Shown here: piece by piece, positions 22,801 through 37,800 of the stretch | Numbering within the stretch: position 1 is the first letter of the stretch | Layout: each line of letters starts with the position of its first letter | DNA from: Maratus speciosus | Taxonomy: Eukaryota > Arthropoda > Arachnida > Araneae > Salticidae | Direction: 5' to 3' | Assembly: GCA_963932465.1 (NCBI GenBank) | Contig: OZ010799.1 | Location: forward strand, 277,299,164-277,363,163 | Length of the DNA stretch: 64,000 bases | Program-made: the position numbers and the translations under genes | The notes under the pieces: model-generated | Database searches by the model: none | What the model was told of the DNA's origin: nothing | What the model saw: only the letters and a program-made list of their open reading frames with translations

Positions 22801-25800
22801 AATTAGCTTGACCCGAAGTGACTCAAAAATGACCCACTAATCGAATTTTTTCGAACACATGACCTAGCCCAATGGTCTTCTCGTGCCCGAAAATGGTAAA
22901 ATGCAAAATTTAGTCAAAATAGTTAGAGCCGTTTTTAAGATAAAATTTACACACACACACATAATTTTTGCTCGTATTATAATATAAGATAGATGCTTAC
23001 CTGATAAATTTTTCTAAATATTGTTTGCTGCAAGGCGACCACGTGGTTTTTCCGGCCCCAAGCGTCGGTGACATAACGTAGGAGTCGGCGTCGCAATGAT
23101 TGCCATCCTGATGACCATCATGTTCCATTCCTAAGCTAATTCCAATGTATCAGTAAAGAACATAAAAAACAAAAGACATAAAATTTGATAAAAAGATTCG
23201 ACACTATTTCATGACGTGAACTAGGTATTTAAATAGGCAGATATAGCCAGCGGTCCATAAATAGACAGATAGTATTCGACACATTTAAAAAAGTACAAAC
23301 ACTCTAAAAAATAAATGCGTAAATTACACATTAAAACAGGTATAATGATGATACAGAAACGATTTGCCTATATGTGTAAAAAGACGTGTAAATTGCCAAA
23401 AACATGCTCTGGTGTGTCACTTTCAAAATACACATTTTCCTATGCATTTCAATAACACATTAAACGGTTTAAAGTGTGTAAAATGTCATCAGAGAACAGT
23501 TTGACGTGTAAATTGCACATGAACATACATATATCTGTGCAGCATATTTCGGTGTAATATGCAAAATACACAGATATTTGTGTAATATGTAAAAATTTGT
23601 AAATTACATTAATACACCGATTCGGGTAGGGGAGACTAGGGAGGGTTGACCATACGGAAGCATGACCCACCCTTCAGTTTTCATATTTAAAATAATTCCA
23701 GAGTTTTGCCAATAGGTGTCAACCCAAGCTACTGGAATGCTGAAATAATTGTCTTTGTTTCATGCAGATAATTTAAACAGATGTAGAAAAATCAGTTGTG
23801 AAGAGTTTTTAACCCAAAATTTGTGTTTTTTAGAAATATTTTGTAAACTTTTTTCAGATAAAATATATCATAGAAATTTAAGTAAGAAATATCGAGATTT
23901 CATCCCAGGTATAAAGATTTTACAGTAAGTTAGGCTTCACATAACAATGTTCTATTCTTTAGAAACGGGCTATGTGGGGAGGCTTGACCCAGTCAATGTG
24001 AGGGAGGGTTGACCAGATGCTCAAGGCTCCCTTAATTAAGTGGTTTTGGAAATCTTTTTATTATACACTGTGGATAATAAAATGTTAATGGTTATATATA
24101 AAAAATAATATAAATTTATTCTGTAAAGCTACAGCAAAATAGGATGATGGAAAAGAAAATGCTTAAAACTGATTAAAGAAAGATGTGAAAAATTGCCATA
24201 GTACGCACTGCAAGAAAAAATTTAATGAAATATAAATGGGAAAGTTGATAGGAACTTTTTTCAATTTAAATATTATTCATAATATTTAAATAGAAACAGT
24301 GGAAAAGACTAGAAAGTGTGAAAGCAGCAGTCTTAACTTTCAGGGGAAAGGGTACGTTTATGAAACCACTTAATTTTAATTCCCAAACTCCACAACGGCA
24401 CCAGAATTTTGCTAAAATCTTTTCCATTTAACATGTATGTGAAGTATAGCCTTTTTCTTATTTCGGAATAAATTTGTTCGTAAATTCCGGTGCCAGTCAT
24501 TTATTTCAACATTTTAGTACTGAAAGTACTTTATCCCTGAAAGGGTTGCAAGATTTTAATGATACGTTAATTGTTTATGTTGCTGCAAAAGAACATAGCA
24601 TTTATCGAAAACCTTTAGGCAGGTATGTAGACCAATCTCACCAGGATGATACAGTGAGATGAAGCCAAACTATGTGACACCTAGAGTTGTCAGGTCGCGT
24701 GTCACAAGACGTAGGACAGGCAGACAAAAAAAAGAGACACAGTGGGTCCTAAATATGACATAATAATACACGAAACCTTATGAAAACGGAACCTGTCTCT
24801 AACGGAATACTGTCTTAAATGTTGAAATTTCATTTTCCCTGCTGTACAGTGTACAGTTATACCTGCTCAGACAAAATCCTGTTTAAAGAAAAATTTTCTC
24901 TTTTGACTTGCGATTGCGTCTAAACAGGTTTGTTTAAGAATCATATTTTCAAAAATATTTTTGTATAATAATTAAAGCGTATAGCATAAAGTTATTTTGC
25001 TATTCTTAACTGATTTTATTTCTCTTCACAAATATTTCAATATAAAACAAAGTGGGTCAAACCTACCATATAATGGGTCAACCCTCCCATATATGGGGAG
25101 CCTTGACCCATTATTTTCTCACGATTAAAATTAATCATTTTTCACATTCCACATATATTACACTTATGTAGCTATTTTATTTTGATAACTGATTGTATAA
25201 AGAATGAAATTACATATAAAACTTTATTCTACGTTGAATATTTAAAAAATAAAAAATAATTTTGTAAAAAGTGGGTCAACCCTCCCTAGTCTCCCCTAAA
25301 TCCGTAACATTTTCTACCATTTACACACTTGTTTGAGTTTTTGAAGAGATAACAAATAACGCACTCCCATTAAGACAGTAAACATACATACATACAAGTA
25401 AATTTTAACGGCAAGGGTGCAAATTTTATCACAAAGGTCTAATTTTACGAATTTACACATATACGTATGTAAAAGTGGCTAATTTACACATTTATTATTA
25501 GAGTCAACCCGTCATAAACCAAAAATCGAAAATTCATTAAATAAAACAAAAGTTTATTTGGTATTTCAAGTTTGAATTCAGAATTTCTGAATATAAATTC
25601 TGCTACTTGGCAATATTTCTCGGGCTTTTGTTGTATTTGCACACTGCATCTTAAATGCATTCCCCGTGCAACTGATACTGTACGTGGAATTTAAATGCTA
25701 TTTCGAATGTAACGTAAATAAATATAATATAGGAATGTTATTACACAAATGTTTGCTTGTTTTAGATATAAATCTGTAAGTTTACCATTTTTATGTATTG

Positions 25801-28800
25801 AAAATGCCAATTCAATTCTAATTTCAGAAGAATTTAGTTTTCGAATTTGAGCTAGATTCTTTTCCACAAATAATAGAGCACAAGTGGCGCATGACCTATT
25901 TTTTAACACATTATTGTTTGTTCACGTTTCTGCGGAATTTTTTAGGAACTCAGTTTTTAAGAAAAGCAAATATAAAATAAAAATAAAATAAAAATTATTT
26001 ACCCTTAAAATAAAAAGTAAATGTCACTAAGCAGCGAAATATTCAGTAATTATTTCAAACTTGAGCCTATCAGTGAAGTTAACTACGCTCTCAATGTCCA
26101 AGGCAAAATTGTGTTCTACTTCCCAGAACTAGGGCTTTTCCCGGCTCGATCCGATTTTCTGCCCTTAGACTGGCAAAATATTCATTCTTCCTGGTCAGCA
26201 TTTTATTTATTTATTTATTTATTTATTTGGGGGGGGGGTAAGTGGGGCTGAAGGAGGGGTGGAAGGCATTAATACTGATACTGTACACTTGTTTAACTGA
26301 AACTTTAGAAATTAGTTTAATAAATTATAAAGCAATATATGTTTTTAAATCTGCATGTTTTTCTTTATACAGCTTCAAAATTATGATTTATTTAACTGTG
26401 ATTTTTTTTCCATTTTAAACTACATTAAGTTTTCTAATAAGTCTTTATTTGATTGTGTTTGTCTAAGTTTTAAGATAGTATTGGTTTCGAAAGTGAAAAT
26501 GTACTCATTAAAAAAAAATTCTGTAACTAAAACAGAAAAAGTAATAAAAAATGGCATTTTTAGAGATCTATACCTCACTTATACAATGCAAAACAGAAAA
26601 ATAAAATATCGAAATGTAAACGATATATTTTAAAAGAAGGCAACTTTTAAACCTGAACTTTCGAATAATAATTCGAATTAATTCTGATAATTCTGCCTAA
26701 ACCTCTGCAAGGAACATCTTTGTAAACATCGTTGAAAATTGTATACTATACCGGTCTGAGAGACTTGTGGTCCTTGCATAAGGTTGAAGTATGTGCCAAC
26801 CTTCAGGGCACATTTTTGTTTTTTAAATATGATTTTTAAACACATGTATTTTTAGTTAAAACATGGAACAAAACTGTGAATTCAAATAAATTTTTAATAG
26901 AATTTTAATTAATAATTAATTAATAATTAATAATTAATTTTTAATAATAGGTTCAATATTATCTTGAGAATGTTTTCGCGAGACTGAAGTAACTCTTTAA
27001 TTAATGAATTAAAATATCGCACCTGTGACCCATTTCATGTGCAGCAACTAAGACAGTTTGAAAGCTTGTACCTTCGCTGATGGTGCAGCTGTTCAGTGGA
27101 TTGCACATCCCGCTAACTGGTGCAAGACCTACAATGTGTAAAAGAATTTTTAGCATACAAAGCAATTTTTAATATCATCAAATTCAAAGCTACACTGTAG
27201 CATTAGAAATAACAAGAAAAGAAATCTAAATGAAAACAACGTATTACAAGTTGTATTTATGAAATTAAATATTTTACAATAATTGTAAGTCTGTCGCTAA
27301 AAAATAACAAAAAAAAATCTCACCAACAACATGACGTTTCCGCCTCCCACTTTCATCCACAACGTACATGTTGATTCTGAAATATAAGACAATAGAATAT
27401 CATTATACGAATGACTCAGATGTAAAATCCTGCTCGAGTCAGATTGTACCCGATTCGAACCTGATATTTCTGCTTATGGTATGTGCCTACCTTCGGGGCA
27501 CTTTCTTTTTTTTTTTTGAAAAATGTTAATTTTTTTAAACACATGTATTTTTAGTTAAAACAGAAAATAAAACTATGAATTCAAATAATTTTTTAATAGA
27601 ATTTTAATTTACTTTTCAAATTTAGGCAATATTTAGTCAAATTTGAGTAAAGCATTGCGTTTATGCCAAACCTTCTATAAAGAAATCTATTCAACATATT
27701 TCACTTTTTCTTTCAACAATATATTACCAAACCACTTATCTGCATTATGAAGCAACAGATTTGCAATACCTCTTAAATTTATTAGCATATAAAAATTTTG
27801 TATACAATACATGATTTTTTTTATTGTGTATTTTTAAATAATAATAGCTCTAAAATTAATATACACATACTTACAATCTGGATTTTGCTACATAGCATAC
27901 CAATAGATGAGCAGAACCTTGTGACAAAATTTTATTTCAATATCTTAAAAATGAGTTTCAACAATGAAAAACGCAGTTTTCCAAAAAACCCAATTTTAAG
28001 ATTTTAATACAGCATAAAAAATTATCTGTAAAGTTTACAACTTTAAATTCAAACTTAATTCTATATTAAAAATGAAAAATATGACCATTAACCTTGTTTA
28101 AAAGTAAAGAAACAGCTGTTAAAACCTTTTGTTTACCTTTCTTTAAACGGTCACTTCCGGTTTCAAGATGTTCATTTCTTGTTTATATTTTGGGCTATAA
28201 CTTTGCTTCTAGTTATGGCTGAACCAAAAGTAAGGCCTTTTTGGAATCACAAATGTTTGAACTTTAATTTAAAATAATATGTATAGATAAAAAATTGAAT
28301 TTGTTTTGCAAAAACAGCGATTTGGGGGGTAGGCACATACGTTAAAATTAAACCAAAACCAAACATACAAGAACGAAAAATCATGCGTTAAACATAGAAA
28401 CACTTTCAATGAATATAAACAATGAACAAAATGATGACAATTTCAATGAACATTGTTATGAAACACTTTCCAACACTTCCTTAATGCTTTAACAAAACTT
28501 CGTTATTTAGGGAAATAAGATATATTTATCTTATTAGATAACCAAGTAAACATTTTAGAAAACGCATAAAACATGTGAAAAACTGATTTCAGCAGTTACC
28601 GTCCATAGTCAAATATGTATTCCAATTCTTTTGAACAGCCCTGTATTTAATATGTAGGTTGATATATATACTATATAATGGGAAAATTTAGTTTAGCAAG
28701 AAAACGCATAACAGGTTGAAATTTCTCTTTGAGTAATTTATACTAATAGATGGAAAAATACTTGAATACTTTTGTATAGCCCTGTAGTTTACCTAGTACC

Positions 28801-31800
28801 TTTATTACACGCCACTATTTAGCTATAATTTAATTCAAATTAAAACACTCTTAAAACTACTGAAATCACATTTCCAGAAATTATCATCCATAGACGGCAT
28901 GTATCCAATTCTTTGCATGACTATGTATATCATTTTATCTACATTCTACAAACATTTCTTAATAAGCTAAATGAAGTTCAGCGTAAAAATACATAACTCA
29001 TTTAAAAACCACCTTTAAGGAATTTGCGCTCATACCCAGTAACCCCTACGAATTCTTTTGTGTAGCCCTGTATATGAATGATAGCATTTATACACATCAT
29101 ATAATATGAATAAATATAGTGAAACATAAAAGCGCATATCATAATTGAAAATGCATTTCCAGCAATCATCACTAATACTATAATGTTCTGATACAATATA
29201 GTATCTGAAATCTTTTGTGTGTCCATGTAAATGCTATGCACTTCATATTATACATTAAATAAGTTATAGTAAACCTCAATGACGTATATCAATTTCATTA
29301 TATATGAAGTAGTTTAACATAATTAAAATACGCCACAAACAATTCCCTCCACCCCTATATCATCATGTAACGGAATTCTTTGTGTGGCCCTGTAAATGAA
29401 TAATAACTATTCTTTGCACCGCATGTTCTACAGAATTCGTAATTTAGTTCACTTTATAAATGCATATGAGTTTTGTTTAGTTTGAAAGCGTGTAACATTA
29501 ATAGTTATCTGAAACGATTTTTCCCCCTTGCCCGTAATGTAACGGAATACTTTTGACTGTCCTTGTAAATGAACTAAACATGCTACAAACTTCATTTGAA
29601 ATAGGGAACGTGCTATAGTAAACGTCATTAACAGGATTTCAGGGCAATTCGAGTATATTTACGAGAGTTAGACCGCGGACAGATGGACAGACAAACGACA
29701 AACCGAAGTCATAAACACTTTTCAACTTAGTTGGAAAGTGTTAAAAATGTCGACACTTCGTAACCCAACTCTACCCGATACACTTCAACCCGAAACCGGC
29801 CCGAACCCGAGATATTCAAATCCGAACCCAAAGGGAAAGAAAATTAGTCCATATTTTAATAAATTATGGAAAAGTAGTTTACAACTATATTTCTAATACC
29901 AATTTTATATTTTTTGTATAAAAATGAGCCCATATACATTCATTAATTTTCAAATATATAGTTTTTCATTTGAAAAATGTTCAGAGGCTTCTTCCGAAAA
30001 GTTTGGTTATCCAGAACCCAACACGAAAAGATCAAAATTCAACCCGAAACCGATCCGAAACCAAAAGATCTACAGTGATCCCGATCAGCACCAAAAACAT
30101 TAGTGTCACCAGATCCACGGTTCGAGTCAGGTTCCGTGTAAAATCGGGTAATCCAACCCAAAACAAGACTTCTGAATTGTAAAACATAGTAAATTACAAA
30201 ATAACAATTTTCGAGATATTCAAGACTCAAATTTCCTAAAAAATATTACATACAAAAGTAATTGCTTCCTCCAAAAGTAAATGATTTATTAGGACTGTCG
30301 CTTCAGTTAACTTGTGTGCATAATTTTTTGTCTGATGGATTTAATTTTATTGGACTTATGTACACAATCTTCATTGTTAAAATGCATATCTAAAAATTAT
30401 CTTTGATTATTAGGGCATAAAATGATTTAAAAAAAAAGCCTATCAGCTTTAAAAGGTTATCCGGATGCAGTTAAAGAACCTTAAGTGAAAATCAGTTTGC
30501 AAACTCAAAAACGTCAATTACTATGTTTTACATCCCATCCCTTCAAATGATAAAACCTCTTTAACGGGCATCTCTATTTAGTGAACACTTTTATCAGTTC
30601 CAAACACTTAAATATTTATAAGGTTTTACTTCTGAATAGTGGAAATCTCTAAAATAGGACACGAATTTCGTTGTCCCGAAATTTCTGTTATTCAGAGGTT
30701 TAACTGTGTATGTAAAATTCAAGTGAAATACTGAGAGATTTTATAGCTGATTAATAACTGATATGCTGAAGTATAACTTATATTTCAGAAAGACAGTAGA
30801 GCTCCGATTATCCGAACTCCAATTAACCGAACTTCCAATTATCCGAACGGCCAATTTCTCTCAAAAAATACTTTTTTAGCCGAACTTCAAATTATACGAA
30901 CAGCGTATTTCAATCAATTTTTTTAAATGAACTACCAATTATCCAAACACCCTATTAGACCTGGATATCAGATTTTAAAGATGATGAGATTGTGGATGAT
31001 ATTCAAGACGAAAAATAAATTGAAAACGAATGCTCTGAAATTGATCAAGGTCCATCACCACATAACAAAGCCTTTGAATGTTTGGAAACAGCTATGAAAT
31101 GGCTCGAACGGCAGGAGAATGCTGTTCCTATTCAACTAACGTATTTAAGAAGAGTTCGAGATAGGGCAGCATTGAAAAGAATGTCTTCTTTGAAGTAGGC
31201 AAGAATCGAAAGTTCTTTTGCTTAAATTATAATCTCTGGAGTTCAGAAAATGATAATAAAAAGTAAGCAAGAAAATTAAAAAGACAAAAATCAATTTTTA
31301 AACATGCCAGCATTAACTAAGGTGTATCCCACCAAAATAAAGCCACAGTGATTGCGTGCTGTAATTGCACACGAAACAAACCAATAAGAACGAAACAAAT
31401 ATGTTAAGAAAGCCTATATACAAATACATATTTACAAGGAGTAACTCATTCCCTGCATTATTTGGACAAGGACAAGGATCACCCAACCGGGGCGCCCACC
31501 AAATTTGGCATAAGCTGAATGCCCCGGAGGAAAAGTCCCCTCTACCAACCGCGAAGGCCCAGCCAAGGCAAAAGGCCCAGAACATAAACGGCAATTATAT
31601 TATATTAAGAACAATAAACTAAGACGCCACTGCGCCTGAAAATGAAAAAAATATATATAAACAAGTACAATTTCATGTAAAATAAAAAAAAAAACGATAT
31701 GACAGACGAGCCTACAGTCAAGGCTGCACCACTGGAAATAAACAGTGAAAAAAGTCAGTCAAAGTGACTGACGCCAAATTAATACACTAAATGCAGCACA

Positions 31801-34800
31801 AATATTAACTGAACTGTTCTGCATTCATTAACGAAAAGTCCACAAAAGAATATCAGATGTCCCAATAATACTAGTTATGTTATAACATATAATTCAAAGT
31901 GAAAACCAATCACTTCAACTGAAAAATCATTCCAAATATTGATGTTTTAATGACTGAGCTCAAACTGCAATAAATATCAATCACTTTTAAAGAGGAATCT
32001 AAGAAGTCTTTTAATGTCCTGTATTTCAAACCGCTGCTTAGATGGCAAAAATAAAACAGTCAAATGAAAATGTCTTTAAAATGTCATTAAAATAGTTTAT
32101 CAATTGTCATTAAAATAGTTTATCAATAGTCATTAAAATAGTTTACCAATAGTCTATAAAATCACAACACAATTTAGATGTCTGATCCAAAATGTCCCAA
32201 AATGTTGCTCTTAAGTAGTAAATAAACACTCACATAGTTCCAATAACAAAGTTATAGAAACTCAGAAGACGTACCGAATAAATGAATAGTGTTTATTCAA
32301 AATATTGTAAATTGCACGTAACTTTACTTGGATAACAAAACAGTTTGGATATTCCACTCCAAAGTGCGATTTCTTATAAAATCAAACCTTCCAGGTACTA
32401 AGTCACAGCTATCAAATAAGTAGTGTTTAACATCACCTTGTCTACCACAGGTACACCTATCATTGTCTCTTTTACCAATCTTGTAAAAGAAAACGGGAAA
32501 GGACCCATGTACGGTCAAGAAGTAAAGACTTACCTGAGAAATACACAAAAAATCCTGATCTACTTTTCTAATTATCCTATAAGTGTCTCTGCCTTTGGTG
32601 CTTTGATCCCAATAGGTCTGCCAATCTGTTTTAATTTATCTTTCAAGAACTTCTTAACAAGGCTTAAAGAAACAGGTAGGTCTATTTCTTTGTCATATTT
32701 ATTTTCCACAATCACCGATTTAGCCAGTTCAACAGCTCTCTCATTACCACCTATACCGACATGAGCCTTCACCCAACCTACATGAATAATTTTATTCTGG
32801 AGCAACCGAAGATTAGTGAAAATATTATACAAAATATCATCTGTGGGAAAAAGACGTTGTAGTGAACTGTAAGAAGACAGACTGTCCGTATACAGATGAA
32901 AACTAACATAAGGTGACGAGCGACACCAGTCAACTGCCTCTTGAATTGCGACCAGCTCTGCCTGATAGATTGTATTGAAATTATTAAGCTTAATTCTTTG
33001 TTCAAAGATTGTGTTGTTCTTCAGAGAAACAGTAAAAGCAGCCGAAACACCGGTTGTCATCCTCGATCCATCAGTATAAATGATAGGGTGATTCATCAAT
33101 GGAGCTCCCTTAACCAATGGGTTTACAAAATTAATTCTATGATTTAAATAATATTGTGGATAGATATAACTAGAGAGCTTTTTCATAATGTTGCCAGAAT
33201 CTATCCGTAAACCTTCTATCTCTATACTAGAATTACCATGTATAATTTGATAATATAACGCAGAACTTGCCAGCTCCAAGTGGATGGGAGGTATACCTGC
33301 CAACACACAGAGAGCATCAGTTGAAACGGACCTGTATGACCTGACAATTGAAAGCAAGCAAACCTTTTGACACGAAGACAGTCTCTGTAACCCATGTTTT
33401 TTTAAATCACCGAACCAGATTTCATGGCCATATGAGATTTGTTTTTTAAGGACTGTAAGGTACCAAATTTTAAGAAAACTTAGCGGAACACCTTGATCTC
33501 TAATTCTAGTTCTTCTTGCATTACAAGTAAAAAAGGTAACTTTTGCTCTTACCATTTGCAAGTGCTCCAGCCAGTTAAAGGTACTATCAAGTTGAAAAGC
33601 AAGATATAAAATACTGTCTTTCACAGGTATGCTTCTGCTATTTAATTTGAAGACAGGTCTTCTTTTCTTCATCGTTTTTGTACCAAACAGAATAGCCATG
33701 GTCTTTCCCACATTAATGGCCAAATCCAAAGAATTACAAATTACAACAAAATTTGCCACATGATCATTAATTTTATGTTCTAGGGCGGATCTTGTATTAG
33801 CCCCTTCTAACACAATAGAATCATCAGCATAGGAAATTGTATCTATTGACAAAGCCTTACTTCTTTTCAGAATTACATCCGCCACTAATAACCAGACCAA
33901 TGGACCCAGACATGAGACCTGGGGACAACCAAAATAAACTCTAAACCATCTAATACCACGCAAAAATTTGAAGCCAATTTGTCTGTGAGATATAAAATTC
34001 CTTAAAATATAGATAAGATAATTATATAATGGTAGATCCTTCATTATCTCTGAGGCTATCATCCAATTTAGAGCATCGAACGCTCCTGAAATGTCAAAAG
34101 ATATAGCTGCACAGTATTTAAAAATGCTTAACTTTTCTTTGACAATCATCTTCAATGTGTGTAATGCGATTTTTGTATTTTTTCCTTCTCTAAATCCATG
34201 TTGATTATCGTCAAAAAAGGCGTTTGATTCCAATATCGTCATTATCCTAATCTTCAAGAGCCGTTCGTAAACTTTCCCCATAATTGGCAATAGTGAAATG
34301 GGTCGATATGAGCGAGGACTGTTCAGCGGTCTATTACGTTTACGAAAGAAAATAATCACAGCCTTCTTCCAAACTCTAGGAAAGTGTGCCAAGCGCAAAC
34401 AGGTATTAAACAATAAAAGCATCAGTAGAGTAAACGTCTTGCAAAGATTTTTAACAACTAGAGCATCTATATTATCATGGCCCGGAGCCTTATTATTATT
34501 CTATTGCCCAAGAACTGCTTTCAATTCTCTTTTCGTGAATGGATGATAATCTTGTGAGTCCTTGAAATCACTGTCACTGACAAACTCATGTCGTACTTGA
34601 GGGACATCATTTATCTTGAAATGCTCTTGCATCAGAGATTCCGCCACCTCGTCATAAGAATCAAATACCTCTGAACTTTCTAAAGTAGAAAAAGCCATGT
34701 CTGAGTGACTAGTTTTCTTGCCTGATATAAATTTATATAAATTGCCATAAGCATCTTCTATTTTGGAACAAAATCTTATCCAACTGGGCCTTTTAGTTTT

Positions 34801-37800
34801 CCTAATATTTTGTTTATATGTTCGTCTTGCCGTAATGTACAAATCTCTGTAATTCAAGTTTTGCAAATTCTTTCTATACCTCTTGTAATGGGCATTTACC
34901 TTGTTTATCTCAACTCTTAGTTCATCTGTATACCATCTTCTACTTGGTTTATTTGTTAATTGACCAAATTTAAAGGATCGATTCATTGTATACTGAAGAT
35001 AATCATAGAAATTTCCATTCGTCACCCTTTCAAGAGAATACATTATTTGATCATGACGTAACCCAAATATCCTATTAAATTTTTTCATCGTCTTGTTCTT
35101 TGTCTTGAATCTCATTAAACTTTAAAAAATAATGTCCATGTCTAATTTATAAGTGACATACCTGTGGTCGGAAAAGGAAAAAAAGCTATCATCCACTGAC
35201 CAGTTCTGTATATAGGGGAGTAAATTCTTACCCACCAAAGTTAAATCTGGACGTCCAGTTCGATCGTCCTGAACATACGAATGTGGAGCTCCTGGATCGT
35301 TAATGAGCCGTAAGTCACTCAACATCAAGTATTCACCGCAGAGGAACATTGAAATCTCCTCCCACCAGAAGACTGGAGAAGTCGGTAAAATGGTGAATCC
35401 AACAAGCTAAATCAGAGTCCAGGTTACCTGACGGAGCTGCGTAAACGGAACCGATGACTATTGATCGATTAGCCAAGGTTAACGTCAAAAATATAGTATT
35501 ATACGTCACTACACTAATTACCGGTGTCATGGTATTGTTAGTACATATTATACAAGCAGTATTAAGAGAAGAGGAAAAGCAAAGCCAGTCCGGATCCAAG
35601 CCGACCACACTACCCCCGGAGGTGTAGGGATGTTGACATAGAAAAAACAAAACATCATGCCCCGACGCATAATGTACCAAAGTATCGTTTGCATCAGAGC
35701 AATGATGCAAGTTAATTTGAACAAAATTTAATCCAGCAATTGCCGGGAGAGCCGCAGAAACTATCGCTACAAACGTTTTGACAGCAATGACTCACGATAT
35801 TTTTTTTAGATGGGGCAATCAATGCTATCAGCAGGATGATCTGAATCCAGTACTCCGTCGTCTTTCGGACAATTAACACAGACCTCCGATTCAGAAGTAC
35901 AATCCTTTGTCTGATGATTTCCTGAGCATTTTGAACAAACTTGCTGATCATTAGTACATCTCATAGCTACATGACTCAAGGCCTGACATTTGAGACATCT
36001 TGTTATCTGTACATATTCAACCAACCTATATCTTTCAAAGTTTATACAAATTCGACGACGTTCAATTAAATAGTCAAAGCAATCATTATCCACATCTATA
36101 ATCCAATTGATTTTCCCTGCTCTCGTATTAAATTTCCGTATTATCTCCACCTCAATGTCGCCTTCCATTCCTCCTTCCCGCAAAGCTCCTCTCACCGATT
36201 TCATTACATCTTCCTCCTCTACATCCGACTCCACACTCAACAATAATATCCTGTTTCTCCGTCTCTTCGAAGTGGTTACCTTCACCTTGTCTGCCCATGT
36301 CTCCATCGTTGTTCTCAATTTCTCAGAATCCTGTCTCGAAGTAACTCTAATCACCAACTGGCCTGCTTTCGTCGAGACAACATCAGTTAATGTGGGAAAG
36401 TCAGTCTCGTCTTTTGCTACCTTTTTCAAATCTTCTTTTATTGTCTGTACATCTGTCATTGACTCCTTTGGCGTCACCACCAACGAGTAACCTCCCTCCT
36501 TTTTCACTGCCTTCTTCTTCACAAGGCGGTCTACAGGACGATCCAACAAATTTTGCATTACTTGGACAGGAAAAAAAATTAATTTGTAAAAAAAGAGGGG
36601 GGGAAAGGTGTCCCGCCGGAATAAAGGCCCTACTGTTAATAGACAATATATCCGCTATGGTTATATATGACTTGGAATATATGATGTGGCATACCATTTA
36701 CCAATCCTTGGAGGACAGTAGCATCAATATTGTCCCACGCTTCAATGATGACGACCTTCAGTTTTGCCACAGACTGCAACTGTCTGCCATTGGCATATAC
36801 AGCCCTACTGAGGATACCTCACACATTTTCTTGGGGATTGAGGCCAGGGAAAAAGGGCAGGTCATTCCATGACATGCATCCGATTCTCCAAAAAACAGTC
36901 CCAGGACGATTTTTTAGCGTGAATGGAGGTTTTTCCTGCTGGAAAATCCAACTTAGTCTTACCAATTCTGTTTGAAAATGACAGTAAATAGTTTTCTAGC
37001 ATTTTTTCGTAATCGGTAGCCTTCATGCGGCCTGAGATAATAGCCGGTTTATGCTTACCTCCATAGCCGAAGCCTGACCACACCATTAATGAGCCTCCAC
37101 CTTGCTGTATTTTGGAGAAAATTTCCTCATGTTATACCACTAGAAAGCAAGGCCGTTTGTCTCATCCAAATTAATTTTTTTCTCATCTGGGACTATAACA
37201 CGATGTCACTGGCCCTTCCAGGTTTGATTATATTTGGCCCAGTCGACTCTCCTTGCATGTGTATAGCTTTCAACATGTGCTGCTGTTTCCTTTTCTTATA
37301 TCGAAATTTGCTTGTACATTTTTCAATTCGTGACAGGGTTGATTTTGTCACAGGGATGTTATCTCTTTGGGCAACTATTTTAGGGAAATACCACATCCTG
37401 AAAGACGATGTAAAACTACTCTTGCCTGCCTGGAAGTCATTTTTTTGCAGGTACACTTCCTTTATTTATACCCGTACGCGTTGCCCTGTTTTAGATCGTT
37501 TGATTTGCTTAGATATTGATCTGTGTGAAAAACCTTGTTCCAAGCTGTTATCTGTCCTTTCTCGAACTTTGACAGCTGGGTTTTCTTTCCCTTTCCAATA
37601 CAGCACGAGAAATAAAAAATACAATGTTCTAAAGTCCGCACAAAGTTCGACTGGCACAGAACATGTACTTGACAACTTCCTGACGTCATAAACATGTTGA
37701 TCTTAGCATCTCGAATGTCGGTAGTTACCAATAAATACTAATATTGGCAGTGGCTTTATTTCGGCGGCACACTTTCCCCCCTCTTATTTTACACATTCAC

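Larger units (their letters stand above)
31470..36596 (-). mobile_element. I/R1-type non-LTR retrotransposon (LINE), decayed
   Basis: Minus-strand order: ORF1 with CCHC knuckles (36558-35806), then ORF2 with APE endonuclease, reverse transcriptase, RNase H and a terminal Cys/His motif (about 35770-32330), then about 0.85 kb of 3' region. Presence of RNase H and three knuckles suits the I/R1/LOA/Jockey-related group. No poly(A) or target duplication found at the low-coordinate end, so the exact ends are approximate. Confidence 0.8.

Noticed and set aside
22050..22990. CRISPR-like array
   Set aside because: Units are 142-bp imperfect minisatellites without short identical repeats and unique spacers, in a eukaryotic intron.
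32423..32764. 113-codon plus-strand frame
   Set aside because: Antisense to the RNase H/tail of the LINE ORF2.
35122..36872. Plus-strand frames opposite the LINE (for example 36107-36490 and 36390-36872)
   Set aside because: Shadows of the minus-strand ORF1 and of the Tc1 remnant.
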